In this document: piece after piece, positions 1 through 7,074 of the stretch
Numbering within the stretch: the stretch's first letter is position 1
Layout of the letters: each line of letters starts with the position of its first letter
NCBI GenBank assembly: GCA_038144955.1
Contig: JAYQOT010000001.1
Location: forward strand, 40,259-104,258
Direction: 5' to 3'
DNA from: Ga0077527 sp038144955
GTDB taxonomy: Bacteria; Pseudomonadota; Gammaproteobacteria; Burkholderiales; SG8-41
DNA: 64,000 nt
The notes under the pieces: model-generated
What the model was told of the DNA's origin: nothing
Database searches by the model: none
What the model saw: only the letters and a program-made list of their open reading frames with translations
Translations under genes and position numbers: made by a program

Positions 1-11
1 AATTTCCGCAT

Positions 12-602
12 TTATTCAACTCCCAGAAGTAGACAATCAATACCGTCGCAGAGGCAGTGCAGGGTCAGCAGATGCACTTCCTGGATACGCGCGGTGCTTG
101 TGGCCGGGACGCATATGTGCACGTCGTCCGGTCTCAGTATTTCACCCATCTTGCCGCCGTTGCGCCCGGTCAACGCGACCACCCGCATGTCGCATTCGTG
201 TGCCGCCGCAATTGCGGACACGACGTTGGGTGAGTTGCCGCTGGTCGAGATCGCCAGCAGCACGTCACCGGCATGACCCAGAGCACGGACCTGTTTCGAG
301 AAGACCTGGACATAATCGTAGTCATTGGCGATGGAAGTGAGCGTGGAGCTGTCGGTGGTCAGCGCCATCGCGGCCAGCCCGGGACGTTCGACCTCGAAAC
401 GGTTCAGCAGTTCCGCAGAGAAATGCTGGGCGTCCGCGGCTGAGCCGCCGTTGCCGCAGGCCAGTATCTTGCCGTCCGCCTGCAGGCAGCGCACCATGCT
501 CTGGATGCCTGCCGCGATGGGTGCCGCAAGGGCATCCATGCTTTGCAACTTGAGATGGGCGCTTTCGGAAAAATTTTCGCTGATGCGGCGGATCAGGTCC
601 AT
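12..602 (-). CDS. diaA: DiaA-like SIS-domain protein (phosphoheptose isomerase family)
   Basis: A 196-residue single-domain SIS (sugar isomerase) protein. The N-terminal helix is followed by the phosphosugar-binding loop CGNGGSAADAQH at about residues 49-60 and the second SIS loop STSGNSPN near 119-126. GmhA (sedoheptulose-7-phosphate isomerase) and DiaA (DnaA-binding initiation factor) share this fold and length and cannot be separated by motif alone. The neighbours decide: lpoA, yraN and this gene run in the same order and strand as lpoA-yraN-diaA in E. coli, opposite rsmI. The call is therefore DiaA-like, with GmhA activity as the alternative. The ATG start fits the family, and the gene lies 36 bases downstream of yraN in one leftward operon. 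It is complete; the next gene of the operon lies outside the window. Confidence 0.85.
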   Translation of the reverse strand: MDLIRRISENFSESAHLKLQSMDALAAPIAAGIQSMVRCLQADGKILACGNGGSAADAQHFSAELLNRFEVERPGLAAMALTTDSSTLTSIANDYDYVQVFSKQVRALGHAGDVLLAISTSGNSPNVVSAIAAAHECDMRVVALTGRNGGKMGEILRPDDVHICVPATSTARIQEVHLLTLHCLCDGIDCLLLGVE

Positions 603-638
603 GGCCGGCTATTGTACTCTCAACATGTTCATTGTTTG

Positions 639-1025
639 CTAATTCTCGATGGCATTGCGTAACCATTCAAGCCACGGCGGATTTCCGGTCAGCAGGACCG
701 CATCAAAACGGCAGGGAGGAAGGCGGGGCAGTCCGGCAAGATAGTGGCGTGCCGTTTTCAGCAGTTTTTCGCGTTTTGCGGCGGTGATGCTTGCCGCCGC
801 GCCACCGAAAGCCGTATCTGCGCGGCTGCGCACTTCAACAAATATCACAGTGTCGCCGTCCCGTGCGATGAGATCGATTTCACCGAAGCGGCAACTGTAA
901 TTGCGGCTGAGGATTACCAGCCCCTGTTTGACGAGAAAGGCCGCAGCAAGGATTTCAGCTTTTTCACCGCGGGGGTTCACGTCTGGCCGGGCGTGCGATT
1001 GCCGGTTGCGGCCGTCCGTCGACAT
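639..1025 (-). CDS. yraN: YraN/UPF0102 family putative endonuclease
   Basis: A 128-residue protein of the UPF0102/YraN family, which has a PD-(D/E)XK nuclease-like fold and no settled function. The family pattern is clear: a GEKAE motif near residue 19, then NYSCRFGEIDLIARDG and FVEVRSR, which supply the acidic and basic residues of the putative active site. The ATG at 1025 gives the usual family length. A longer in-frame reading to 1181 would add 52 residues that only mirror lpoA in another frame. The gene starts 62 bases inside the 3' end of lpoA, so translation is probably coupled. It sits between lpoA and diaA, a conserved neighbourhood. Confidence 0.88.
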   Translation of the reverse strand: MSTDGRNRQSHARPDVNPRGEKAEILAAAFLVKQGLVILSRNYSCRFGEIDLIARDGDTVIFVEVRSRADTAFGGAAASITAAKREKLLKTARHYLAGLPRLPPCRFDAVLLTGNPPWLEWLRNAIEN

Positions 1026-2052
1026 AGCGACCCGGAGAAAGCTTGCGCAGGATCCGGCCGTCGGGTCCCAGCGACAGTTGCCCGGTAACGCCATCCAGCC
1101 TGATGTCGCGGGCGCCTGTGAGCAACAGTTGCGCGATGCGCCAGGCATCGATGCCCAGTGCGTACAGCCGCTCCAGGTCAATGCTGCGCGCCGCTCCGCG
1201 TGGGTAAATCATGACCGCCGCATGATTGGGTTCAAGCAGCCAGGGCATTTCGACAAAAGTGATGCCGGCAAGATCAAAACCCGCCAGAGGCCCCAGATCA
1301 CCTGCGTGCACGCTGGAGGTTGCGTAAATCGGAGTCGCACCCAGATAGGAGCGGGCGGTGCGGGCCTCGGTGTGGGTCAGGGCCAGAAAATACATGTCGG
1401 TATTTTCGTTTGCCAGCGACCGCAATTTCTCCGGATCCGTGGAAAACGGCTGTTCGGCAAGAATTTTTCCGCCAAGCCGGACGAATTCACTGCTGAATGC
1501 CGAGCGCATGCGGATCTGTACGGGGCCACTGCCGGCGACAATGATGGCGCTGCGCTGGCCGTCATTCCATGCCAGTTGTGCGGCCTGTAGCGCTTCTGTC
1601 TCCATCTGCAGGCTGAGCGCGTACAGATTGGGCGGGGAACGTCCGGTATGGTCGGGAACATTGAGCGCCAGCGTCGGCACCGGTACCGGTTCGCCAAGGG
1701 CGAGCGCGGTTACTGCATCACGCGTCAGCGGACCTACCACCACCTGTGCGCCACCGGCGACAGCCGTACGATAACCTTCCAGTACATTGCCCACCTCCTC
1801 GGAGACGGCATACTCGCGCACCGGCAGCAGCTGCCGGTCCCTGTCCCTCGCGGCGAGGAAGCCGTCACGCAAGGCCTCGGCATGTCTGCCGTATAGCTTC
1901 GAACGGGTAGGCAGCAGCAGGGCGACATGCGGAGTCTGGGCAATGCCGGCGACCGGCGCCGCAGGGGCGTCGCTGGCAACAGCGGCTGAGGCTCCGTATA
2001 GTAGGCACAGCGGCAGGGCCAGAGCGGCAATACGCGGCAGAAGATGAATCAT
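964..2052 (-). CDS. lpoA: Penicillin-binding protein activator LpoA, short form
   Basis: A 362-residue exported protein with a hydrophobic signal sequence (about residues 1-26, ending ASAAVA). The rest is a type 1 periplasmic-binding fold: a first strand HVALLLPT at about 42-49, then VVVGPLTRDAV and the second lobe. This corresponds to the C-terminal domain of LpoA (YraM), the outer-membrane cofactor that stimulates PBP1A in gammaproteobacteria. The N-terminal TPR domain of the E. coli protein is absent, as is usual in betaproteobacteria. No convincing lipobox is visible, so lipid anchoring is doubtful. It is first in the leftward operon lpoA-yraN-diaA, and its start codon overlaps that of divergent rsmI. 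Confidence 0.85.
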   Translation of the reverse strand: MIHLLPRIAALALPLCLLYGASAAVASDAPAAPVAGIAQTPHVALLLPTRSKLYGRHAEALRDGFLAARDRDRQLLPVREYAVSEEVGNVLEGYRTAVAGGAQVVVGPLTRDAVTALALGEPVPVPTLALNVPDHTGRSPPNLYALSLQMETEALQAAQLAWNDGQRSAIIVAGSGPVQIRMRSAFSSEFVRLGGKILAEQPFSTDPEKLRSLANENTDMYFLALTHTEARTARSYLGATPIYATSSVHAGDLGPLAGFDLAGITFVEMPWLLEPNHAAVMIYPRGAARSIDLERLYALGIDAWRIAQLLLTGARDIRLDGVTGQLSLGPDGRILRKLSPGRYVDGRPQPAIARPARREPPR

Positions 2053-2931
2053 TCAGCGAATCCGATGGCGGAAAACAGGGCAGCTAAAGCGGTAAAGTCG
2101 ACATTATATGTAGTCGCCACGCCGATCGGAAACCTGTCCGACGTTACGTTGCGCGCTCTTGACGTGTTGAGATCGGTGGACGTTGTAGCTGCGGAAGATA
2201 CAAGAGTCACGGCCAAGCTGCTCAACCGTCATGGTATATCCGCGGGGCTGATTGCCGTGCACGAGCACAACGAACGGCGCGCGGCCGAGCGGGTGGTTGC
2301 CCTGCTGGCGGAGGGCAAGTCGGTGGCGCTGGTCAGCGATGCCGGCACGCCCGCAATCGCCGATCCCGGCGCGCGCGTGGTCGCCGCGGTTCGCGAAGCC
2401 GGTTATGCAGTCATACCTGTGCCGGGAGCGAATGCCGCGGCCGCGATACTCTCGGTCTGCGGATTCGATGCCAGCCGCTACCTGTTTTGCGGATTCCTGC
2501 CGGCGCGCGGCAGCGAACGCCGGCGTGCGCTGGGGGACCTGAAAATGCAGGGCGCTCTGCTGGTGTTTTACGAAGCGCCGCACCGGGTCGTCGACAGCGT
2601 TGCCGACATGTGCGAAACGTTTGGTGCCGACCGCGACATCGTCATCGCGCGGGAACTGACCAAGGTCCACGAGTCCGTGCATCGATGCCCTCTGGGCGAG
2701 GCCGTGGAGTGGCTGCAGGCGGACGAGAACCACAGGCGCGGCGAATTCGTGCTGGTGGTTGAGGGCGCTGCGGAAACACCCGGCAGCGGTTCTGCGGATG
2801 CGGAATCCGTGCTGAAAACGCTGCTGGAGGAACTGCCGCTGAAGCAGGCGGTGGCCCTCGCTGTAAAGCTGACGGGGGGAAACCGCAACGACCTGTACCG
2901 GATGGCGCTGGAGCTCAAGGGCGGCGCCTGA
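2044..2931 (+). CDS. rsmI: 16S rRNA (cytidine1402-2'-O)-methyltransferase RsmI
   Basis: A 295-residue SAM-dependent methyltransferase of the tetrapyrrole-methylase fold that 2'-O-methylates C1402 of 16S rRNA. Family signatures are present in order: ATPIGNLSDVTLRAL near residue 26, AEDTR near 50, SDAGTPAIADPG near 98-109 and PGANAA near 127. The C-terminal part, LLEELPLKQAVALAVKLTG with NRNDLY, matches the RsmI tail. The first ATG at 2044 overlaps the start codon of lpoA on the other strand. An internal ATG at 2065 would leave 12 bases between the genes and still keep the whole domain, so the exact start is uncertain. Rightward genes follow after 81 bases. Confidence 0.95.
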   Translation: MNHSANPMAENRAAKAVKSTLYVVATPIGNLSDVTLRALDVLRSVDVVAAEDTRVTAKLLNRHGISAGLIAVHEHNERRAAERVVALLAEGKSVALVSDAGTPAIADPGARVVAAVREAGYAVIPVPGANAAAAILSVCGFDASRYLFCGFLPARGSERRRALGDLKMQGALLVFYEAPHRVVDSVADMCETFGADRDIVIARELTKVHESVHRCPLGEAVEWLQADENHRRGEFVLVVEGAAETPGSGSADAESVLKTLLEELPLKQAVALAVKLTGGNRNDLYRMALELKGGA

Positions 2932-3012
2932 ACGGTGCCTGCGTGCCAATGGTTTTACTGTAGGCTGTGCAGCGATTAACATCAACGCGTTATCCCTCAT
3001 TTTGCGGACCCG

Positions 3013-4050
3013 ATGAATACCGTCACCATTACCCGTCCCGATGACTGGCACCTGCATCTGCGCGATGGCGCCGCGATGCGCGATGTGTTGCCGCATACCG
3101 CAGCACGTTTTGCGCGGGCCATCGTCATGCCCAACCTGAAGCCACCGGTAACCACCACGGAAATGGCGCTGGCCTACCGCGGCCGGATACTCGAAGCATT
3201 GCCGGCCGACAGCCGCTTCGAACCGCTGATGACTCTTTATCTGACCGACAACACCCGCCCGGAGGAAATTGCAAAGGCACGTGCCAGCGGTGCGGTTCAT
3301 GCGGTGAAATATTATCCGGCGGGAGCGACGACAAATTCCGATGCCGGTGTGACTGCGATCGAAAAATGCCATGGCGTGCTCGGCGCGATGGAGCAGGCGG
3401 GCATGCCGTTGCTGGTGCACGGCGAGGTCACCGATCCCGCAGTGGACGTGTTCGACCGCGAGTGCGTGTTCATCGAGCGCACGCTGGCTCCGCTGGTGGA
3501 ACGCTTCCAGGGGCTGAAGGTGGTGATGGAGCACATCACCACGCGCGAGGCGGTGGCATTTGTTACGGCTGCACCGGCGCGGGTTGCGGCAACGCTGACC
3601 CCGCAGCACCTGCTGATGAGCCGCAACGCGCTGTTTGCGGGCGGCGTGCGTCCGCACTTGTACTGTTTGCCCATTCTGAAACGGGAAATTCACCGTGTAG
3701 CGCTGGTGGTTGCGGCGACCGGCGGCAACCCCAAATTTTTCCTCGGTACCGACAGCGCGCCGCATGCGCGGCATACCAAGGAGAACGATTGCGGGTGCGC
3801 CGGCGTGTTTACCGCGCATGCCGGTATCGAGCTCTACGCCGAGGTTTTTGCTGCGGCGAATGCGCTGGACCGGCTAGAGGGTTTTGCCAGCCACTACGGT
3901 GCCGACTTCTACGGCCTGCCGCGCAATACCGAAAAAATCCGGCTGGAGGAGGTGGCATGGCCGGTTCCAGCCAGCGTACGTTTCGGCGCGGATACGCTGG
4001 TACCGTTGCGGGCGGGTGCGAGCGTGGCATGGAGGATCGCCAGCCCTTGA
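3013..4050 (+). CDS. pyrC: Dihydroorotase, class II
   Basis: A 345-residue cytoplasmic zinc amidohydrolase that cyclises N-carbamoyl-L-aspartate to dihydroorotate in pyrimidine synthesis. The metal site is intact: HLHLRDG at residues 13-19 (HxH), the carboxylated lysine in HAVKYYPAG near 98, HGEVTD near 136, EHITT near 174 and the catalytic aspartate in GTDSAPH near 247. Length and order match the E. coli-type PyrC, which is distantly related to the PyrB-associated class I forms. The ATG start leads straight into the conserved first strand. Its 3' end overlaps the next gene by 22 bases. Confidence 0.97.
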   Translation: MNTVTITRPDDWHLHLRDGAAMRDVLPHTAARFARAIVMPNLKPPVTTTEMALAYRGRILEALPADSRFEPLMTLYLTDNTRPEEIAKARASGAVHAVKYYPAGATTNSDAGVTAIEKCHGVLGAMEQAGMPLLVHGEVTDPAVDVFDRECVFIERTLAPLVERFQGLKVVMEHITTREAVAFVTAAPARVAATLTPQHLLMSRNALFAGGVRPHLYCLPILKREIHRVALVVAATGGNPKFFLGTDSAPHARHTKENDCGCAGVFTAHAGIELYAEVFAAANALDRLEGFASHYGADFYGLPRNTEKIRLEEVAWPVPASVRFGADTLVPLRAGASVAWRIASP

Positions 4051-4664
4051 GCGCGCGCGAGCCGCGGCGACCCGGCAGCGGCGGATTTGACCCGCTGCCG
4101 AGTCACGATTCTTATCACTACAGTCAGCTCGAACTGCCACGGGGCGATCTGTGGGTTTATACCTACGGCTCGTTGATGTGGGATCCGCCGTTTCCTTTTG
4201 CCGAAGCAGCGCCGGCGTTGCTGCGAGGCTATCACCGCACGTTTTGTATTTATTCGAACCGCTACCGCGGTACGCCGGGAGCGCCTGGCCTGGTACTCGG
4301 GCTGGACCGCGGCGGAGCCTGCAAGGGCACGGTTTACCGGATCGAAAAGCGCGAAGTTCCGGCGGCCCTGGAAGCACTGTGGCTGCGCGAGATGCGCCGT
4401 CGTGTCTATGTACCCCGGCTGCTGCCGGTGTGGACGGGAATTCAGCGCCGCACCGCGCTGGCTTTCATCGCCAATCGCAGTCACGAAGGCTACGCCGGTC
4501 GCCTGGAACTCGACGCTGCAGCGAAAATCATCGCGTCGTGCTGCGGAGAGCGCGGCCCCAACGTCGATTACCTGGTGAACACGCTGCGCCATCTCGACTC
4601 ACTGGGAGTGCACGACCATCACCTGCACCGTCTGCTCCATGCCGTGCGCGCCCGGCCGGAATGA
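4029..4664 (+). CDS. ChaC-like gamma-glutamylcyclotransferase
   Basis: A 211-residue protein of the ChaC/GGCT family, whose members release 5-oxoproline from gamma-glutamyl peptides such as glutathione. The signature YTYGSLMWDP lies about 40 residues in and is followed by the family run around YHRTFCIYSNRYRG, GLVLGLDRGG and GTVYRI. The C-terminal part (ERGPNVDYLVNTLRHL) also resembles bacterial ChaC proteins. The ATG at 4029 overlaps the end of pyrC by 22 bases and leaves a 35-residue lead-in. Longer upstream readings only mirror pyrC in another frame. It was probably co-transcribed with pyrC. The stop codon is 13 bases before the start of RNase P RNA, so the rnpB promoter overlaps this gene's 3' end. 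Confidence 0.85.
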   Translation: MEDRQPLSAREPRRPGSGGFDPLPSHDSYHYSQLELPRGDLWVYTYGSLMWDPPFPFAEAAPALLRGYHRTFCIYSNRYRGTPGAPGLVLGLDRGGACKGTVYRIEKREVPAALEALWLREMRRRVYVPRLLPVWTGIQRRTALAFIANRSHEGYAGRLELDAAAKIIASCCGERGPNVDYLVNTLRHLDSLGVHDHHLHRLLHAVRARPE

Positions 4665-4677
4665 TAGAATGCGCGGT

Positions 4678-5083
4678 GAAGCTGGCCAGGCAGCCGCTGT
4701 GCGTGGAACAAACCGGATGGGGCAACCCGCCCGTGCCATGCACAGAGGAAAGTCCGGGCTCCACAGGGTAGGGTGACGGGTAACGCCCGTCCGCCGTGAG
4801 GCGAGGAACAGGGCCACAGAGACGAGTCCGCTGGGCCGGGCCGGACTTGCCGCCGCAAGGCGGCAAAGTTCACCAAAAAGGGTTGTGAGTATGGAAACGT
4901 GCTTGCTGCTCTGGCCCGTTCAGCGGGGTGAAACGCGGTAACCTCCACCCGGAGCAACACCGAATAGGCAAGCGCTGACGCGTCCCGCCGAGCTTGCGGG
5001 TAGGTGGCTTGAGCCGTACAGCGATGTACGGCCCAGAGGAATGGCTGTCCACGACAGAACCCGGCTTACCGGCCAGCTTCACT
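4678..5083 (+). ncRNA. rnpB: RNase P RNA, bacterial type A
   Basis: The catalytic RNA of RNase P, which trims the 5' leaders of tRNA precursors. It is recognised from its universally conserved segments: GAAGCTGGCCAGGCAGCC at the 5' end, GAGGAAAGTCCGGGCTCC at about 4746, the GGTAACGCC stretch, ACTCCACCCGGAGCAA-like CCTCCACCCGGAGCAA at about 4942, AATAGG, and the 3' block CCACGACAGAACCCGGCTTA. The first and last dozen bases pair (GAAGCTGGCC with GGCCAGCTTC), closing helix P1. At about 406 bases the length is normal. A TAGAAT -10 box at 4665-4670, inside the end of the ChaC-like gene, would start transcription almost exactly at the mature 5' end; no good -35 box is seen. Confidence 0.97.
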
Positions 5084-5117
5084 TTCTTTTTTGGGCGTTT
5101 TAACCCGTCCAACCGCA

Positions 5118-5139
5118 GCCGCAAAGCGCCCTTTGCGGC
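5118..5139 (+). terminator. Hairpin downstream of rnpB
   Basis: Perfect 9-bp stem GCCGCAAAG / CTTTGCGGC with a CGCC loop, 35 bases after the RNase P RNA end. A T run (5152-5156) follows only 12 bases later, so it is a weak intrinsic terminator at best. It may serve as a back-up stop or a 3' stability element. Confidence 0.45.
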
Positions 5140-5304
5140 GTAATTGCCTGATTTTTAAGCATATTTACTTAATGCGCTACTTTCAGTACGCGTTATATCC
5201 TATTGTTTTTATTAAATTATTTCTTTTGAAAAAAATGATCAAACCGAAGGTCAACAAGATGCCGTAAGTTATTGTGATTAAAAAGGAAATTGGCAATTCG
5301 ACCC

Positions 5305-5333
5305 TTGACCGCCCCAGCCCGTTTATTTATAGT
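5305..5333 (+). promoter_or_regulatory. Promoter of the dcw cluster
   Basis: TTGACC (5305-5310) and TATAGT (5328-5333) are separated by exactly 17 bases, a near-consensus sigma-70 promoter. Transcription would start near 5340. Its -10 box overlaps the first of three MraZ-type repeats, which is the geometry expected for autorepression. Confidence 0.7.
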
Positions 5334-5361
5334 GGGATGAAGTGGTAGAAAGTGGGAGAAA
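5332..5361 (+). promoter_or_regulatory. MraZ operator: three 10-bp direct repeats
   Basis: Three contiguous repeats, GTGGGATGAA, GTGGTAGAAA and GTGGGAGAAA, lie at 10-bp spacing, one helical turn. MraZ of E. coli is known to bind several TGGGN-type direct repeats at 10-bp intervals upstream of its own gene. The array ends 50 bases before the mraZ start and overlaps the -10 box and predicted transcription start. Confidence 0.75.
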
Positions 5362-5411
5362 TCTCTGCCGATGTCGGCGGCCGGTCTCTCCCGCAAGTAA
5401 CGGGAGATCAC

Positions 5412-5858
5412 GTGTTTCGGGGTGTCGCGCAACTCAATCTCGACAGCAAGGGCAGGCTCGCCATACCGGCGCGTCATCGCGACACGCTGCTCGAGCGCTG
5501 CGCGGGTCATCTGGTGATCACTGCGGATGCCGATCGCTGCCTGCTGATCTATCCGCTGCCCGACTGGGAAATCATCCAGCAGAAACTTGAAGGTCTTTCG
5601 AATCTCGATCCGCGTGTTCGCGAATTGCAGCGCCGGCTGATCGGTTTTGCCGTGGATGTCGACATGGATGGTGCCGGTCGCGTGCTGGTCACACCCGAAT
5701 TGCGCCGTTTTGCGCAACTGGACAAAAGCGTGGTGCTGGTCGGCCAGGGGCGCAAATTCGAACTGTGGAATGCAGAGCGTTGGGAGCAACTGATCGACAA
5801 CGCCGGCGGTTTCGGAGCCGAAGGTTTGCCGAGTGAACTGGAGGATTTCTCTTTGTGA
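5412..5858 (+). CDS. mraZ: Transcriptional regulator MraZ
   Basis: A 148-residue AbrB-like DNA-binding protein with two MraZ repeats, each carrying a DxxGR element: DSKGRLAIPARHR near residues 10-22 and DGAGRVLVTPELR near 82-94. MraZ forms rings that bind repeats upstream of the dcw operon and repress it. The GTG at 5412 yields the family start FRGVAQLNLD and has GGGAG six bases upstream. The ATG at 5352 would add 20 residues encoded within the operator and is unlikely. The 3' end overlaps rsmH by four bases (GTGA). Confidence 0.95.
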   Translation: MFRGVAQLNLDSKGRLAIPARHRDTLLERCAGHLVITADADRCLLIYPLPDWEIIQQKLEGLSNLDPRVRELQRRLIGFAVDVDMDGAGRVLVTPELRRFAQLDKSVVLVGQGRKFELWNAERWEQLIDNAGGFGAEGLPSELEDFSL

Positions 5859-6793
5859 CCACCGGCGGTCATGCCGCGGTACTCGCGGAAGAAGCGCTGG
5901 AGGCACTGAACGTACGCAGCGACGGCATTTACGTCGATGGCACGTTTGGCAGGGGCGGACACAGCCGGCTGATTTTGCAGCGGCTGGGCAGAGGAGGGCG
6001 GCTGATTGCGCTTGATCGCGATCCGGACGCAGTGCAGGCGGGGCGCGCGGTGACCGATCCGCGGTTCCAGGTGCTGCATTGTCCGTTCAGCCGCATGGCG
6101 GATGAGGTTCGTGCACAGGGTGTAACCGGAGTGGATGGCGTGTTGCTTGATCTTGGCGTGTCGTCGCCGCAACTGGATGACGCCAGTCGCGGTTTCAGCT
6201 TCCGGCACGATGCGCCGCTCGACATGCGCATGGATCCGGGGCACGGCATCAGTGCCGCGGAATGGCTTGCCGTGGCGGAAGAATCAGAAATCAGGGAGGT
6301 CATCAGGGACTATGGCGAAGAACGGTTTGCTAAACAGATTGCAGCAGCGATTGTTGCGGCTAGGTCGCGGGGACCTGTTGACACCACACGAAAACTTGCC
6401 GCGCTCGTGGCAGAAGCCGTTCCCGCGCGCGAGCCACGCCAGGATCCGGCGACGCGCACGTTTCAGGCTTTACGGATTCACATCAATCAGGAGCTTGAGG
6501 AGCTATCGATAGTGCTCCCCCGGTGCATGGAGCTGCTCACACCGGGCGCCCGGCTGGTGGTCATCAGCTTTCATTCCCTGGAGGATCGCATCGTCAAGCG
6601 TTTCATGCGCGAACAGACTCGGGTTGCTGCAGTGCCTGAGCGCCTGCCGGTCCGGGCGCGTGATTTGCCCCAGCCACTGCTGCGGCTGATCGGCAGGGCA
6701 CGGCGGCCCTCTGCCGCGGAAGTCGGAGCGAATCCCCGTGCACGCAGTGCCGTGATGCGTGTTGCCGAGCGGACTGACGTTCCACTGCAATGA
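5855..6793 (+). CDS. rsmH: 16S rRNA (cytosine1402-N4)-methyltransferase RsmH
   Basis: A 312-residue SAM-dependent enzyme (MraW) that N4-methylates C1402 of 16S rRNA. This is the same nucleotide modified by RsmI, whose gene lies 3 kb upstream. The SAM site reads DGTFGRGGHSRLIL at about residues 28-41 with LDRDPDAV near 52. The DLGVSSPQLD motif is near 98, and the C-terminal NPRARSAVMR block near 293 closes the fold. The GTG start overlaps the mraZ stop (GTGA), indicating coupled translation. It is the second gene of the dcw operon. Confidence 0.96.
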   Translation: MTTGGHAAVLAEEALEALNVRSDGIYVDGTFGRGGHSRLILQRLGRGGRLIALDRDPDAVQAGRAVTDPRFQVLHCPFSRMADEVRAQGVTGVDGVLLDLGVSSPQLDDASRGFSFRHDAPLDMRMDPGHGISAAEWLAVAEESEIREVIRDYGEERFAKQIAAAIVAARSRGPVDTTRKLAALVAEAVPAREPRQDPATRTFQALRIHINQELEELSIVLPRCMELLTPGARLVVISFHSLEDRIVKRFMREQTRVAAVPERLPVRARDLPQPLLRLIGRARRPSAAEVGANPRARSAVMRVAERTDVPLQ

Positions 6794-7074
6794 CCCACCG
6801 GTTGACGTTCATCCTCCTGATCCTGCTGGTTGCATGCGGTCTCGCCACAGTGGCCTCACAGCACAAGGCGAGAAAACTGTACGTGGAACTGCAACGTGAG
6901 CAGGCCAGAACCAAGCAACTGGATGTCGAATGGAGGCAGCTGCAACTCGAACAGGGCACATGGGCTACGCATAGTCGCGTCGAGCGCATGGCCACGCGCG
7001 AATTGAACATGCGCCTGCCGCCGGCCGGACGTGTTGAGGTGGTAATCATGCCCAGTGCGGAGGGTGGCCGATGA
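6790..7074 (+). CDS. ftsL: Cell division protein FtsL
   Basis: A 94-residue bitopic membrane protein of the divisome. One membrane segment (LTFILLILLVACGLATVA, about residues 5-22) is followed by a periplasmic coiled coil rich in Gln, Glu and Arg (about 28-60) and a short tail. FtsL bridges FtsB and FtsQ and helps activate FtsW/FtsI. Sequence conservation is low in this family, so the assignment rests on topology, length and position between rsmH and ftsI. The ATG overlaps the rsmH stop (ATGA) and its own stop overlaps ftsI. Confidence 0.92.
   Translation: MTHRLTFILLILLVACGLATVASQHKARKLYVELQREQARTKQLDVEWRQLQLEQGTWATHSRVERMATRELNMRLPPAGRVEVVIMPSAEGGR

Larger units (their letters stand above)
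5084..5411 (+). promoter_or_regulatory. Gene-free gap between rnpB and mraZ (dcw control region)
   Basis: This 328-base gap is much more AT-rich than its surroundings. It begins with a T run just after P1 of RNase P RNA (5085-5092), a plausible termination site. A perfect 9-bp hairpin follows at 5118-5139. The middle (about 5150-5290) is AT-rich and I see no gene in it. The last part holds the mraZ promoter and the MraZ-type repeats listed separately. Confidence 0.6.

Noticed and set aside
2104..3819. 571-codon open frame on the minus strand across rsmI and pyrC
   Set aside because: It lies opposite two well-conserved genes, has the Arg/His-rich composition of a shadow frame and shows no domain.
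3366..4028. Upstream extension of the ChaC-like gene
   Set aside because: It runs out of frame through the conserved pyrC gene and is not homologous to the family.
5217..5906. 229-codon minus-strand frame over the mraZ control region
   Set aside because: Opposite mraZ and its operator; no domain and no plausible ribosome site.
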